Source of the DNA: an uncultured Eubacteriales bacterium
GTDB lineage: Bacteria; Bacillota_A; Clostridia; Christensenellales; Aristaeellaceae
Assembly (NCBI GenBank): GCA_944333375.1
Contig: CALVKX010000094.1
Coordinates: 1 to 7,635, forward strand
Reading direction: 5' to 3'
DNA length: 7,635 nt
Below are positions 6,538 to 7,635 of the stretch, piece after piece; the first letter of the stretch is position 1; each line of letters opens with the position of its first letter. The notes under the pieces are model-generated. The model was given only the letters and a program-made list of their open reading frames with translations, was not told the origin of the DNA and searched no databases. Position numbers and translations under genes: made by a program.

Positions 6538-6549
6538 CTCCTTCTCCTC
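6538..6549 (-). promoter_or_regulatory. Ribosome binding site of the cupin gene
   Basis: On the minus strand a purine-rich stretch contains GAGGAG followed directly by AAGGAG, the latter 10 nt before the ATG at 6525-6527. The 40-nt gap to the kinase stop holds this site and no visible terminator or promoter, which supports translation from a shared mRNA. Confidence 0.7.
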
Positions 6550-6567
6550 TTGTTTGTATGCGCGGCC

Positions 6568-7635
6568 TTACAGCCCGGGCGCGGCCCACATGAAGCGGGT
6601 CACCCGGTCGTCGGCAAGCTTGAGCTGCGCCCTGTACATCTCCCGCCACGGGCCGTACATGCGCTCGTAAACCTCATGGTTGCGCGCGTCGGGCAGGAAG
6701 GTTTTGTCCCACTTGACCAGGCGGCGCGCGGTGGCGCTGATGTCGGTGAACACCCCCACGCCGTAGCCGGCCAGGATGGCCGCGCCCAGCGCCGTTGCCT
6801 CCTTGACCACCGGCACCTTGACCGGCAGGCCCAGCACGTCGGCAAGAATCTGGCACCAGATGTCGCCCTTGCTGGCTCCGCCCGCAAAGACGATCTCCTG
6901 CGGAGCGTTGCCCGTGGCCTCGCGCACCAGCTCGAGGTGGCCGCGGGTGACCATGGCGGTGTTTTCCATGATGGCGCGGTAGAAGGTGTATTTGTTGAAC
7001 TTCTCCGGGTCGAAATCGAAGTTGGTGAACGTCGGGGACGCATGACGCCAGGCGATGTAGTTCATCACGTCGCTGAAGGCGCACATCATGCCCCAGCTGC
7101 CGGCGGGCACTTTGGCGGCCTGCTCGTTCATGAGCTGATAGGGATCGGTCCCCAGTTCCCTGGCGCGGCGCACCTCCTCCTGGCAGAAGGCGTCGCGGTA
7201 CCAGCGCATCACCAGGCCGGGCTTGAAGGCCAGGGCCTCATACTGCCACAGGCCGGGCACGGCGTGGCAGTTGACGCGCACGCGGCAGTCCGCGTCGGTC
7301 TTGCCGCTGTCGGTGTTGAACTCGTACTGCCAGAAGCTGCCGCCAAAGACCGCGGCCTGGCCGTTGTCCACCACGCCCACGCCGATGCAGCCCAGCTGCG
7401 CGTCGCCGCCGCCGGCCACGACCGTGGTGCCTTCCTTCAGGCCCGTGTCCGCCGCGCCCCTGGCATTGACCCGGCTGACCACCTCGCCGCACTCGGCCAC
7501 GGGCGGGAAGATATCGTCCTTCAGGCCCACCTTGCGCATGATGGCAGCGTCCCACTGGCGCTTCTGCAAATCGAAGATGCCGGTGGTGCAGCCGTTGCTG
7601 GGCTCGGTCTTGAGCACGCCGGTGAGCTTGTAGAT
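6568..7635 (-). CDS. lsrK: Autoinducer-2 kinase LsrK-like FGGY-family carbohydrate kinase (5' end outside window)
   Basis: The frame is open from the right edge to TAA at 6568-6570, giving 355 residues. LsrK is about 530 residues, so roughly the N-terminal third is missing. FGGY kinases phosphorylate sugars with ATP; LsrK phosphorylates the quorum-sensing molecule AI-2 (DPD) after uptake. The segment resembles LsrK, as recalled from E. coli, along its whole length: VAGGGDAQLGCIGVGVV, whose Asp (codon 7402-7404) is the probable catalytic base, FGGSFWQ, a VNCHAVPGL segment, MRWYRDAFCQEE, VPAGSWG, the ATP-site FAGGASKGDIWCQILAD, VPVVKEATALG and a C-terminal APGL. These extended matches favour LsrK over xylulokinase or glycerol kinase, though another five-carbon substrate is not excluded. 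No lsrABCD, lsrR, lsrF or lsrG gene is visible here. The cupin gene follows 40 nt downstream. Confidence 0.82.
   Translation of the reverse strand: MYKLTGVLKTEPSNGCTTGIFDLQKRQWDAAIMRKVGLKDDIFPPVAECGEVVSRVNARGAADTGLKEGTTVVAGGGDAQLGCIGVGVVDNGQAAVFGGSFWQYEFNTDSGKTDADCRVRVNCHAVPGLWQYEALAFKPGLVMRWYRDAFCQEEVRRARELGTDPYQLMNEQAAKVPAGSWGMMCAFSDVMNYIAWRHASPTFTNFDFDPEKFNKYTFYRAIMENTAMVTRGHLELVREATGNAPQEIVFAGGASKGDIWCQILADVLGLPVKVPVVKEATALGAAILAGYGVGVFTDISATARRLVKWDKTFLPDARNHEVYERMYGPWREMYRAQLKLADDRVTRFMWAAPGL

Overview
The window is GC-rich and densely coded. It looks like a chromosomal segment from a Gram-positive, probably clostridial (Bacillota) bacterium. This rests on AGGAGG-type ribosome binding sites before almost every gene, a TTG start, a tight gene layout, and a large propeller protein anchored by one N-terminal-side transmembrane helix instead of a lipoprotein or outer-membrane signal. 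The taxonomic call is inference. No tRNA, rRNA, CRISPR array, insertion sequence or phage gene was found.

Layout. (1) Positions 1-3382, minus strand: one very large gene, cut by the left edge. It encodes a disordered cytoplasmic region, one transmembrane helix, two related beta-rich repeats, a Thr-Pro-Ser-Pro linker and a PQQ-like beta-propeller. (2) Positions 3383-3739: a divergent regulatory region. It has a near-consensus extended -10 promoter firing left, and a terminator-like hairpin with a possible competing hairpin in the leader of the rightward gene. (3) Positions 3740-5194, plus strand: a GuaA (GMP synthase) homologue. Its glutaminase domain has lost the catalytic Cys and His, and its XMP-binding C-terminus is altered. 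(4) Positions 5217-6119, plus strand: an M19-family membrane-type dipeptidase with all metal ligands intact, 22 nt downstream and probably in the same operon. (5) Positions 6125-6164: a perfect 16-bp inverted repeat between convergent genes, probably a two-way terminator. (6) Minus strand, reading leftward: an FGGY kinase closely resembling the autoinducer-2 kinase LsrK (cut by the right edge), followed after 40 nt by a small single-domain cupin.

The units appear functionally separate. The propeller protein is probably a surface or envelope sensor or scaffold. The GuaA-like protein with the dipeptidase forms one rightward transcription unit of unknown purpose. LsrK with the cupin forms a leftward unit that may phosphorylate and then process autoinducer-2 or a related sugar-like molecule.

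The most unusual item is the GuaA paralogue. It keeps the ATP-pyrophosphatase P-loop but has a dead amidotransferase half and a changed nucleotide pocket, so it is unlikely to be an ordinary glutamine-dependent GMP synthase.
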